Source: Methylococcaceae bacterium UBA4132 (lineage in GTDB: Bacteria; Pseudomonadota; Gammaproteobacteria; Methylococcales; Methylomonadaceae). Taken from it: 44,174 nt of DNA. How positions within the stretch are numbered: the first letter of the stretch is position 1; each line of letters begins with the position of its first letter. The notes below the pieces were generated by a model. That model was not told where the DNA came from and made no database searches. It saw nothing but the letters and a program-made list of their open reading frames with translations. The position numbers were made by a program, and so were the translations under genes. The stretch spans positions 1 to 44,174 of the forward strand of contig DFWO01000118.1 of the NCBI GenBank assembly GCA_002380945.1, read 5' to 3'. Below are positions 28,068-35,669 of the stretch, piece after piece.

Positions 28068-30284
28068 ATGATGATGAATAAACCCACTCTCCTACCGCTT
28101 ACAGCAGCAATATTATTAGTATTGGCAAGTAACTCCGCCAGTGCCAAAGATCAAACGGTAACTACAAAACCGAAAAGTTCCACTAGTACGACAACATTAC
28201 CTCAGATGACGGTAACAGACACAGCCGCTAGTAATGTCAATTCGCCTAATAATAAAAGTTACTTTATACCTGATGCGGTGACGGCGACAAAAACTGATAC
28301 GCCCATCATGGATACGCCTTTTTCAATAAAAGTTGTGCCGCAACAAGTGTTGAAAGATCAGCAAGTGATTACCGTTGATGAAGCCTTAAGAAACGTCAGT
28401 GGCGCGGTAGCGGGTGCGGGTGGTACGGGCAATTTTTTCCTGCGTGGCTTTGGTCAGCGCAATGTTTATCACGATGGTTTTTTAAATCAAAGTCAATGGG
28501 CGCATACGGAGGATTTAACCAACGTTGAACGAGTTGAAGTGTTAAAAGGTCCTGCCTCTATTTTATATGGACGCAGTGAACCTGGTGGTTTGGTGAATTT
28601 TGTCACTAAATCGCCATTGAACGAAGCCTACTACAGTCTGCGTCAACAATTTGGTTCTTATGATTTGTATCGCACCAATGTTGATGCCACAGGTCCATTG
28701 ACAGCTAACAAAGATTTGGCATATCGCTTTAATTTAGGCTATCAAACCAATCGCAATTTTCAAGAATTTGGTGGTAATGAGCGTCTATTGGTCGCCCCTA
28801 GCTTGCGTTGGGATATTTCTGATAACACTACTTCTACTTTAAAAGTGGAATACAGTGACATCAAAGAAAAAGGTAGAGGTACAGTACCATTGATGGACAA
28901 TCGTCCAGCCGCTATTCCGCGCTCCAGAAATTTGGGGGATTCATGGAATCGACAAGAAGATGAATATGTGATGGTGTCTCTCAAGACCGATCATAAATTT
29001 AATGATAATTGGAAGTTACAACATCGTTTCAATTTCACTAATTATCAGTTGACTATGTCATCCTTTAGTCCCGATGGTGCATGGGCAACTATTGATCCAG
29101 CCGTTGGTGATATAAGCCGTTCTTTCTTTGCGCAAAATATAGATGGCAACGATTATCAACATAACTTTTTTAATGCCCTGGAACTAACGGGTAAATTCAA
29201 TACAGGCTTTGCTAAACATACCCTGTTAGTGGGTGGTGATTATTACCGTGCCGATTATCGCGCAACCATGACAGGTTTTGGTTCGAACCCTGATCACTAC
29301 GATGTCAGCAATATTTATAACCCAACACATCAAGTAAAAGCACCGATTATCAATCCAGAAGATATAACGACCAGCAATTCCACTTTGCCTTGGTTTGGGC
29401 TGTATGCCCAAGATCAAATTGAACTGCCCTATAACTTTCATGTCTTGGCAGGGTTGCGTTATGACAATGCCGAAACCAACAGTATAGCCACAGGTGAATA
29501 TGCCTCTGATCGCACCCGCACCACTGAAGATAAAGTATCACCACGCGGTGGCGTAGTCTGGCAACCGATTCCTGAATTGTCGGTGTATGGTAGCTATACT
29601 GAGAACTTTGGTGCGTCAAACGGCGTGAGTCGCGGTCAGGTCTTAAAACCAGAAACCGCAACACAATGGGAAACAGGCATCAAAACGGAACTGTTTGATG
29701 GTCGTTTCAACGCGACATTGGCTTACTTTGACCTAAAAAAGGGTAATCTAGCCGTCGTTGTCGATCCACTGACCACCAAATCCGTTGGACTCGCGGAAAG
29801 CCGAGGTTTGGAATTTGACATGAGCGGTCAGATTTTACCTGGTTGGAGTGTGATTGGTGCCTATGCTTATACGCCGTTTGCTAAAACCCTTGATAACGGT
29901 GTTGAGACTGACCCAGACACAGGTTTAGATGTACCTTCTTCACAAAATGGCAAACGTCTAAACAACGCACCTAGACAAAGTGGTAGCTTGTGGACGACTT
30001 ATGAACTCCAATCCAAATACTGGCGTGGACTTAAATTTGGTGGCGGTATGCAGGCGGTCGGTAAACGGGAAATCGGTTATAACGAAACCGCACAAGCACC
30101 TGGTTATGTCACAATGGGTTTAATGGCAAGTCAAGGTTGGACATTCGGTAAATCTAAAGTCACTGCGCAACTTAATGTCGATAATCTGTTGGATAAGACT
30201 TACACCAGCAGCATCTACAGTTATGGACCTACTAACTACGGTGCGCCGCGTACTTTCATGGGTTCTTTAAGATTCGAATACTAA
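28068..30284 (+). CDS. TonB-dependent siderophore receptor
   Basis: Outer-membrane receptor of the FpvA/FhuE/FoxA-type siderophore family, 738 residues. A signal peptide spans 1-26 (ending SASA). A TonB-box-like PQMTVTDTA follows at about 45. The plug domain (about 75-180) contains DTPFSIKVVPQQVLKDQ, FFLRGFGQRNVYHDGF and VERVEVLKGPASILYGRSEPGGLVNFVTK, all typical of the family. The rest is a 22-strand-type barrel ending in the aromatic residues FEY. There is no N-terminal STN signalling domain, so it should not drive an ECF sigma/anti-sigma system as FpvA does. The start is the first of three ATGs, seven bases after AAGGG. Its place directly after the NRPS genes suggests it takes up their metal-loaded product. 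Confidence 0.93.
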   Translation: MMMNKPTLLPLTAAILLVLASNSASAKDQTVTTKPKSSTSTTTLPQMTVTDTAASNVNSPNNKSYFIPDAVTATKTDTPIMDTPFSIKVVPQQVLKDQQVITVDEALRNVSGAVAGAGGTGNFFLRGFGQRNVYHDGFLNQSQWAHTEDLTNVERVEVLKGPASILYGRSEPGGLVNFVTKSPLNEAYYSLRQQFGSYDLYRTNVDATGPLTANKDLAYRFNLGYQTNRNFQEFGGNERLLVAPSLRWDISDNTTSTLKVEYSDIKEKGRGTVPLMDNRPAAIPRSRNLGDSWNRQEDEYVMVSLKTDHKFNDNWKLQHRFNFTNYQLTMSSFSPDGAWATIDPAVGDISRSFFAQNIDGNDYQHNFFNALELTGKFNTGFAKHTLLVGGDYYRADYRATMTGFGSNPDHYDVSNIYNPTHQVKAPIINPEDITTSNSTLPWFGLYAQDQIELPYNFHVLAGLRYDNAETNSIATGEYASDRTRTTEDKVSPRGGVVWQPIPELSVYGSYTENFGASNGVSRGQVLKPETATQWETGIKTELFDGRFNATLAYFDLKKGNLAVVVDPLTTKSVGLAESRGLEFDMSGQILPGWSVIGAYAYTPFAKTLDNGVETDPDTGLDVPSSQNGKRLNNAPRQSGSLWTTYELQSKYWRGLKFGGGMQAVGKREIGYNETAQAPGYVTMGLMASQGWTFGKSKVTAQLNVDNLLDKTYTSSIYSYGPTNYGAPRTFMGSLRFEY

Positions 30285-30293
30285 ACTCATTGC

Positions 30294-31427
30294 ATGACGC
30301 TAAAAAATCGGCGTAAATTATGGCTCAAGGTGCATCTGTACCTTGGGCTATTTGCAGGCGCAGTGTTTGTTATCATCGGTTTGACAGGCAGTCTGTTAGC
30401 GTTTGAGCATTCTTTAGATGAAGCCTTAAACGCGTCGTTAATGCGCGTAGCCAAACAGCCAACACTTAAACCATTGAATGAAATTGTCAGCGCGGGACTC
30501 AAAGCCGTGCCTGCTAATGGTAACGTGCTGAATATCGACTTTCCAAGACATGAAGGACTCGCTTACGCATTGTGGTTTGAGCAACCGTCTAACAATCCGA
30601 ATTTTCCAGAACGCCATCAAATTTTTATCAACCCTTATACTGCCGAAATAACAGGGCAACGCTTATTAATTGATTTCGATCATATCTGGCGTGATCCTTT
30701 TACTGATTTTATTTTGCGTCTGCATTACACCTTAGGCTTAGGCGAGCAGGGTATGAAAATCGTCGGTTTTATTGGTATCGGTTTATTATTTTCGCTACTG
30801 ACGGGATTAATTGTTTGGTGGCCATTAGGCGGACAATTTAAAAAAGCCCTGACCATGAAGCGTCATGCTAGCTTTACCCGCTTTAACTTTGATTTACACA
30901 AAACCGTCGGTTTTTACAGTGCGATTTTATTGCTATATCTAGTTTTATCGGGCGTGTATTTGATTTTTCCTGATTACGGACGCGGCTTAGTCAGTGTTTT
31001 TTCACCCGTTACACCGTGGACTAGCTATCAAAGTAATGTCTCAACGGGTACGCCAATTAGTATGGAGCAGGTTGTAAAGATAACTGATGCACAGTTTCCC
31101 GATGGACATTATCAATTCATCGACTTTCCGCAAAATGCTCAAGGTGTCTATGTCGTCGGTAAACGCGCCGAGTCTGAAGTTAATCAACGTCATCCGTATC
31201 GACAACTATGGATAGATCAATACAACGGCAACATTATTCACGAACAGCACGCTGACACGCGTAGCGCAGGCGATGTGTTTGATGAATGGCTGTATCCATT
31301 ACACACAGGTGAAGCCTTTGGTTTGACAGGGCAAATCATTATTTTAATTTTAGGTTTTTTACCGTTAGTGCTTTATGTGACAGGCTTTATTCGTTGGTTA
31401 CAAAAAGGTAATGCCGCGCGGTCATGA
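30294..31427 (+). CDS. PepSY-associated membrane protein, FpvG/PiuB-like
   Basis: An inner-membrane protein of 377 residues with about four transmembrane helices: residues 12-32 (LYLGLFAGAVFVIIGLTGSL), about 155-180, 208-230 (FYSAILLLYLVLSGVYLIF) and 345-368. Histidines near helix ends (KVHLYLG, LRLHYTLG, DLHKTVGF, LHTGEAFG) are typical of haem-binding PepSY_TM iron reductases. In pyoverdine systems FpvG reduces ferri-siderophore in the periplasm. By family and position (nine bases after the receptor), a similar reductive metal-release role is inferred here. It overlaps the next gene by ATGA. Ribosome binding is weak, suggesting reinitiation. Confidence 0.85.
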   Translation: MTLKNRRKLWLKVHLYLGLFAGAVFVIIGLTGSLLAFEHSLDEALNASLMRVAKQPTLKPLNEIVSAGLKAVPANGNVLNIDFPRHEGLAYALWFEQPSNNPNFPERHQIFINPYTAEITGQRLLIDFDHIWRDPFTDFILRLHYTLGLGEQGMKIVGFIGIGLLFSLLTGLIVWWPLGGQFKKALTMKRHASFTRFNFDLHKTVGFYSAILLLYLVLSGVYLIFPDYGRGLVSVFSPVTPWTSYQSNVSTGTPISMEQVVKITDAQFPDGHYQFIDFPQNAQGVYVVGKRAESEVNQRHPYRQLWIDQYNGNIIHEQHADTRSAGDVFDEWLYPLHTGEAFGLTGQIIILILGFLPLVLYVTGFIRWLQKGNAARS

Positions 31428-32140
31428 TGCGTCAATCAGTAGATTTATGGCTGGAAGACTTATCACTCAGTAATGCCGAATATCAGCATTACTGGCGATT
31501 GCTTGACCATCAAGAGCAAGCCAAAGCACTGAGATTTTTTCAAGAAAAACACCGCTGCCAATATGTGAGTAGTCACGGCAAGTTACGCACCATATTGGCA
31601 TCGTATACCGACACACCGCCCGAACAACTGTGTTTTGCCGTAGAAGAATTTGGCAAACCTTATTTAGTCGTTGACGGTAAAGCACATTCAGTGACGTTTA
31701 ACTTATCGCATTCTGATAACAAAATGCTATTAGCGGTTAGTTATCAGTGTGAAATAGGTGTAGATATTGAAGTATGGAATAGCAAAATAGACCGTCACTT
31801 GATTGCGAACAATTGTTTTGCCAAAACGGAGCGATTATTTTGGCAATCATTACTCGACCACAAGCAAGATGCCGTGTTTTATCAATTCTGGACACGCAAA
31901 GAAAGTTTTATCAAAGCCGTGGGTGCAGGGATTAGCTTAGGCGTGGAACAAGTCATTAGTTCAGGGCAGGGTAAAGCTCGCTTTTTATCCATTCCCTCAA
32001 TTTATGGGGTGGCAGCAGATTGGCAAGTAGTCGATTTGCAGTTAGGCAATGGGGTTAGTGCGGCATTGACGCTGAAAAATACCGATTTTGTGTGGCAGTG
32101 GCGGGTAATGGGAGAAAAAGAAGATAATAGACTGCGTTAA
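31424..32140 (+). CDS. Sfp-type 4'-phosphopantetheinyl transferase
   Basis: Converts apo carrier proteins to the holo form using CoA. In this window the substrates are the ACP and five PCPs of NRPS 1-4. The 238-residue length fits Sfp-type enzymes. Motifs: LRTILASYTDTPPEQLCF and GKPYL in the N-terminal half, FNLSHSDNKMLLAVS, then G112-VDIE and W156-TRKESFIKAVG with the Mg2+-binding Asp/Glu and the conserved Lys-Glu pair. Start ATGATG overlaps the stop of the PepSY gene. It is the last gene of the plus-strand operon and is followed by an AT-rich gap. Confidence 0.95.
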   Translation: MMRQSVDLWLEDLSLSNAEYQHYWRLLDHQEQAKALRFFQEKHRCQYVSSHGKLRTILASYTDTPPEQLCFAVEEFGKPYLVVDGKAHSVTFNLSHSDNKMLLAVSYQCEIGVDIEVWNSKIDRHLIANNCFAKTERLFWQSLLDHKQDAVFYQFWTRKESFIKAVGAGISLGVEQVISSGQGKARFLSIPSIYGVAADWQVVDLQLGNGVSAALTLKNTDFVWQWRVMGEKEDNRLR

Positions 32141-32301
32141 AATCAACTGGAATTGAGTGTACTGTACCGATGTTATTTTTGTCACTGTAGCCCTAAAAAT
32201 CCAATATTATTATAAAAATTGGAATTAATCGTTTATTCATCTTATTATGGTTTAACCTTCCTTGGTTTAGGTTTATTTTAAAACTTATATTTTACAATGG
32301 T
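32141..32301. other. AT-rich gap between convergent genes
   Basis: A 160-base AT-rich stretch without a coding frame. A loose CCAAT...ATTGG inverted repeat (about 32201-32221) could be a weak transcription stop for the convergent operons. No clear terminator with a T run is seen. Confidence 0.4.
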
Positions 32302-32320
32302 TGTTAATGCGTAATTCCTA
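32302..32320. repeat. Diverged internal copy of the terminal repeat
   Basis: TGTTAATGCGTAATTCCTA matches bases 2-20 at 16 of 19 positions. All three differences are transitions. It directly abuts the stop codon of the sulfotransferase gene, in the same orientation as the left end. It may be the footprint of an element that brought in the sulfotransferase-mbtH pair. Confidence 0.5.
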
Positions 32321-33529
32321 TTATCTGCCACCAAATAACACACGCCCGAATTCCAACGCTAAAATCACATTGCCATCACCGACAATTTCGCCTTGTTCGT
32401 AAGCGTGAACAGCATTTTTGTTACCATCCATTACATCGCAAAATACGTTGTAGGTTGTTGAAATTGTACAATCAGCCGTATCATGACCCTCTATAGTTTT
32501 AATTTCATGCGCATTGCTATCAATCACCCATATCCCGCCTCGGGTGCCAGATATTACAAATTTGCAACGACCACGCACTGTATTCAATTCATCACGTTCT
32601 TTGTTCTCGAATTTTAATGCGCATGTATTGAAAAACTCACTTAAGTCATATTCGTTAACTGATTTTTCTGTATCGTTATTTTGCTGAGCATAGAGCATTT
32701 CTACTGACGGATACCCTAATTCTTGGTGGAGCGTATTCACTTCAATGACTAAATCTTTTGGAATCGTTGCCAATGGTATAGCCGTGCCATTACCAATAGA
32801 ATCTTTATTAATTTTATCAGAAAACCACACTTTTATATCGCCATCGCCTTGATCGTGAGGTAAACGAAAAATCGACTCAATTAATTTTTCGTCCCATGTC
32901 TCACCAAGAAAACTAAACAATTCAGCTAGAATTCGTTCAGGTTCCTGAACCAAAGATTCATAATTAACACGAATACACTGCTTATTATATTTACGTTCAA
33001 ATGCTAATAACTTTTTGTTTTTATCAAGCCAATTATCAATCATGCCTGCCACGAAATTGGTCGGACGGTTTTGTATATAGGGAGCTAATTCATCCATGTA
33101 TCCTAGCGGGCTAAATTTAAGACATGAGTTAGTAACATCCAGACAGTTTCTATACAGGCAAATATACTTTGCATTAGGAAAAACTTTATGCAATATATCA
33201 AGGTGATCGATATTCTCAGTGGATTTTTCACACCAGTTTCTTTTTCCTTTTCCTTGCGTATAACGACTCAAAATATTTGATATTACTCGCCTAGTTTCAT
33301 CAATAGCCAGACAATCTCTTTGGGCAGCGGTTTCTACCTCGGGCAATTTCCCAATTGAATAATATGCAGTGGTATATAAGTCATTACACAATACGCCCAA
33401 ATTTAAGTGTCCAGGGCTGCATAAATTAGGATGAGTATCAATAATACATCTTAAGAGTGTTGAGCCAGAGCGTACACAAGATAATATAAAAATTGGATTT
33501 TTACAGGATTCTGAATAATCATCTAACAT
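32321..33529 (-). CDS. Sulfotransferase with C-terminal SCP2-like domain
   Basis: A 402-residue protein in two parts. The N-terminal 270 residues are a PAPS-dependent sulfotransferase (Sulfotransfer_3 type): phosphosulfate-binding loop FILSCVRSGSTLLR (about 14-27), the Glu-Lys-Ser-Thr segment NWCEKSTEN, the 3'-phosphate loop YICLYRNCLDVTNS, and RVNYESLVQEPERIL. The C-terminal 110 residues (about 290-402: CKFVISGTRGGIWVID, ADCTISTTYNVFCDVMDG, ALEFGRVLFGG) resemble the SCP2 sterol/lipid-binding fold, which could hold the acyl chain of a lipopeptide. Likely role: sulfation of a hydroxyl in the product (for example D-Thr). This is inference. It lies 64 bases after mbtH in the same direction and is more AT-rich than the NRPS genes. 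Confidence 0.8.
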   Translation of the reverse strand: MLDDYSESCKNPIFILSCVRSGSTLLRCIIDTHPNLCSPGHLNLGVLCNDLYTTAYYSIGKLPEVETAAQRDCLAIDETRRVISNILSRYTQGKGKRNWCEKSTENIDHLDILHKVFPNAKYICLYRNCLDVTNSCLKFSPLGYMDELAPYIQNRPTNFVAGMIDNWLDKNKKLLAFERKYNKQCIRVNYESLVQEPERILAELFSFLGETWDEKLIESIFRLPHDQGDGDIKVWFSDKINKDSIGNGTAIPLATIPKDLVIEVNTLHQELGYPSVEMLYAQQNNDTEKSVNEYDLSEFFNTCALKFENKERDELNTVRGRCKFVISGTRGGIWVIDSNAHEIKTIEGHDTADCTISTTYNVFCDVMDGNKNAVHAYEQGEIVGDGNVILALEFGRVLFGGR

Positions 33530-33593
33530 ATTTTTTAATCTTCATGAATGGATTTAAGAGGGTGTTCAAAATCTTCGTAACAATAAAAGATGG

Positions 33594-33821
33594 CTATATA
33601 TTCTCTGGCATCACCGCTTCCATTTGTTTGCGCAGACTTAAAGGACGCATATCTATCCAAACGTCTTTAATGTAATTCAAACAGTCTTGTTTATTGCCGC
33701 GCTTACCAACAGCGACCCAGCCAGCAGGAATTTCTTTATATTCTGACCAAATGGAATATTGTTCTTCGTGATTTACAACGACTATATAAACGTTGTTGTC
33801 TTCTTCATCATGGATAACCAA
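33594..33821 (-). CDS. MbtH-family NRPS chaperone
   Basis: A 75-residue MbtH-like protein that binds and activates adenylation domains. Family signature is complete: YIVVVNHEEQYSIWSEYKEIPAGW, VGKRGNKQDCLNYIKDVWIDMRPLSLRKQ, with the conserved N-x-E-x-Q-Y-S-I-W and W-x-D-M-R-P-x-S-L-R. The start is TTG: it is preceded in frame by a stop (TAG), and GGAGA sits six bases upstream (33832-33828). No ATG start fits. It is placed apart from and opposite to the NRPS operon, whereas mbtH genes are often within it. Confidence 0.95.
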   Translation of the reverse strand: MVIHDEEDNNVYIVVVNHEEQYSIWSEYKEIPAGWVAVGKRGNKQDCLNYIKDVWIDMRPLSLRKQMEAVMPENI

Positions 33822-33905
33822 TGTCTATCTCCAAATTAAATTAATTTCTACCGTAGACGACTGCGATGGAATTACCCTCAGTGTCGAAGTAGGCGTTGTA
33901 TGCTG

Positions 33906-33929
33906 TAGGTGCGAATTTATTCGCACCTA
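33906..33929. repeat. Palindromic repeat upstream of the transport operon
   Basis: Perfect 10-base arms TAGGTGCGAA and TTCGCACCTA around a TTTA loop, in the 220-base gap between divergent mbtH and the ABC transporter gene. It resembles the dispersed GTGCGAAT...ATTCGCAC hairpins of bacterial genomes. It could equally be a regulatory hairpin. The rest of the gap (33822-34030) shows no convincing promoter or Fur site. Confidence 0.6.
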
Positions 33930-34043
33930 TGACACAGTCTTAAATTTAGAGTGAGGTAAATAAACTGCTAAAACGTCTACTGCAACAGTGTTTCACAACT
34001 TAATTGTTTGGTAGCGCGTCAGATTAATTTAAGGAAATTTTTT

Positions 34044-35669
34044 ATGTTTGTTTTTTTATGGCGTTCTTCGTGGCTAATTATTATGTTTGTACTGGTTTTA
34101 GGTATAGCCAGTGGCTTAGGGAGTGCTACATTGATTGCCCTAATTAATTCAACGCTATCACATAGAATAGGACAAATTGAGTTGTTATGGGATTTTTCAA
34201 GTTTGAGCGTTATGGTGTTATTGACTAATTTTTTGTCACACTATTTAATCATGCGATTAAGTGAAAAAACGATTTGTGAGTTACGCATAAAAATCAGTCG
34301 TTTAATTCTTGCCGCGCCTTATGCTAGTTTGCAAAAATTAGGCAAACACCGTTTATTAGCCAATTTAACTGAAGATATTAAAACCATTTCTATTGCTTGT
34401 GAGCTACTGCCTGTTTTGTGTATTCAGGCGGCAGTGATAGTGGGCTGCATCGTCTATTTAGCTTGGTTATCGTGGCAACTAGCTTTAATACTGAGCGGTA
34501 TTATTTTGTTTGGTGTGCTAAGTTATAACTTGATGAATGGATTACCCAAAAAAGCCATCACGCAAGCACGCGAAGACTATGACAGTTTAAACAAAGGCTT
34601 TCGCGCTTTGACTGAAGGCATCAAAGAATTGAAATTACATAGACACCGCAGTAATGATTTTATGAATAATTCTCTATCGACTAGCGCGGATGCGTATCGG
34701 CGACATTCTTTGAAAGGCACTACGCTGTATCTGCTGGCTAATCAATGGGTGAGTTTGTTGTACTATCTGACTATTGGTTTGATTATTTGTGTACTGCCTG
34801 CATTGCCACAAATTAATCAAGAAATTGTCAGCGGATATACGTTGGTGTTTTTATTTATGATGTCACCTTTGTCGATAGTAACGACTAGTTTGCCTACTTT
34901 TGTACGAGCAAAAGTTGCGCTGAATAAAGTCCAGAAATTAGGCGGTGTATTAACAAACGTATTCCCTAGCACACAACTAATTCAACTAGACAACAGGACG
35001 CAATTTCAACGTTTATCTTTAGAAAATGTCACACATAGTTTTCATCGGGAAAAAGAGAATCGTAATTTTACTTTAGGTCCTATCAACTTGGAGTTTAAAG
35101 CAGGTGAATTGGTGTTTTTGATTGGCGGTAATGGTAGCGGTAAAACTACGCTGTCTATGATATTACTAGGGCTTTATGTGCCTGAACAAGGTGAACTACG
35201 CTTTAATGAGGTGCTTGTCACTGAGGCAAATCGTGATGCCTATTTACAAAATTTTTCAGCGGTATTTTCAGATTTTTATTTGTTTGATGAGTTGTTTGGT
35301 TTTGATAGCGACAAAGTTAATTCACAAGTGCTGGATTATTTAGACCGCCTGCATCTGCAACACAAAGTCAGTTTGGACAAGGGCAAATTCTCTACCATTG
35401 ACTTATCGCAAGGACAGCGCAAACGATTGGCGTTATTAATCGCTTACTTAGAAGATCGCCCTTTTTATGTGTTTGATGAATGGGCTGCTGACCAAGACCC
35501 CGAATTTAAAGATTTGTTTTACACCGAACTGCTACCCGCATTAACTGCTAAGGGAAAAACTGTGCTTGCCATTACTCATGACGATCGTTATTTTCATTTA
35601 GCCGACCGCTGTATTAAATTAGACGAAGGTCAAATTACTAGCATTGATTACCCATCGCAACACGCATGA
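34044..35669 (+). CDS. PvdE/SyrD-type cyclic-peptide ABC exporter
   Basis: A fused half-transporter of 541 residues: six-helix membrane domain (about 1-300) and an ATPase domain (about 320-541) with Walker A GGNGSGKTT (361-369), signature LSQGQ (454-458) and Walker B FYVFDE with Glu479. This size and layout match the cyclic peptide transporter family. In P. aeruginosa PvdE moves acylated ferribactin from cytoplasm to periplasm. By context this protein should export the N-acylated NRPS product to the periplasm. I chose ATG 34044 (AAGGA 34031-34035, spacing eight) over the upstream TTG at 34008. It overlaps the acylase gene by four bases, ATGA. Confidence 0.92.
   Translation: MFVFLWRSSWLIIMFVLVLGIASGLGSATLIALINSTLSHRIGQIELLWDFSSLSVMVLLTNFLSHYLIMRLSEKTICELRIKISRLILAAPYASLQKLGKHRLLANLTEDIKTISIACELLPVLCIQAAVIVGCIVYLAWLSWQLALILSGIILFGVLSYNLMNGLPKKAITQAREDYDSLNKGFRALTEGIKELKLHRHRSNDFMNNSLSTSADAYRRHSLKGTTLYLLANQWVSLLYYLTIGLIICVLPALPQINQEIVSGYTLVFLFMMSPLSIVTTSLPTFVRAKVALNKVQKLGGVLTNVFPSTQLIQLDNRTQFQRLSLENVTHSFHREKENRNFTLGPINLEFKAGELVFLIGGNGSGKTTLSMILLGLYVPEQGELRFNEVLVTEANRDAYLQNFSAVFSDFYLFDELFGFDSDKVNSQVLDYLDRLHLQHKVSLDKGKFSTIDLSQGQRKRLALLIAYLEDRPFYVFDEWAADQDPEFKDLFYTELLPALTAKGKTVLAITHDDRYFHLADRCIKLDEGQITSIDYPSQHA

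Noticed and set aside
28068..30284. Receptor as an FpvA-type signal transducer
   Set aside because: The region between signal peptide and plug is too short for an STN domain, and no sigma/anti-sigma pair is in the window.
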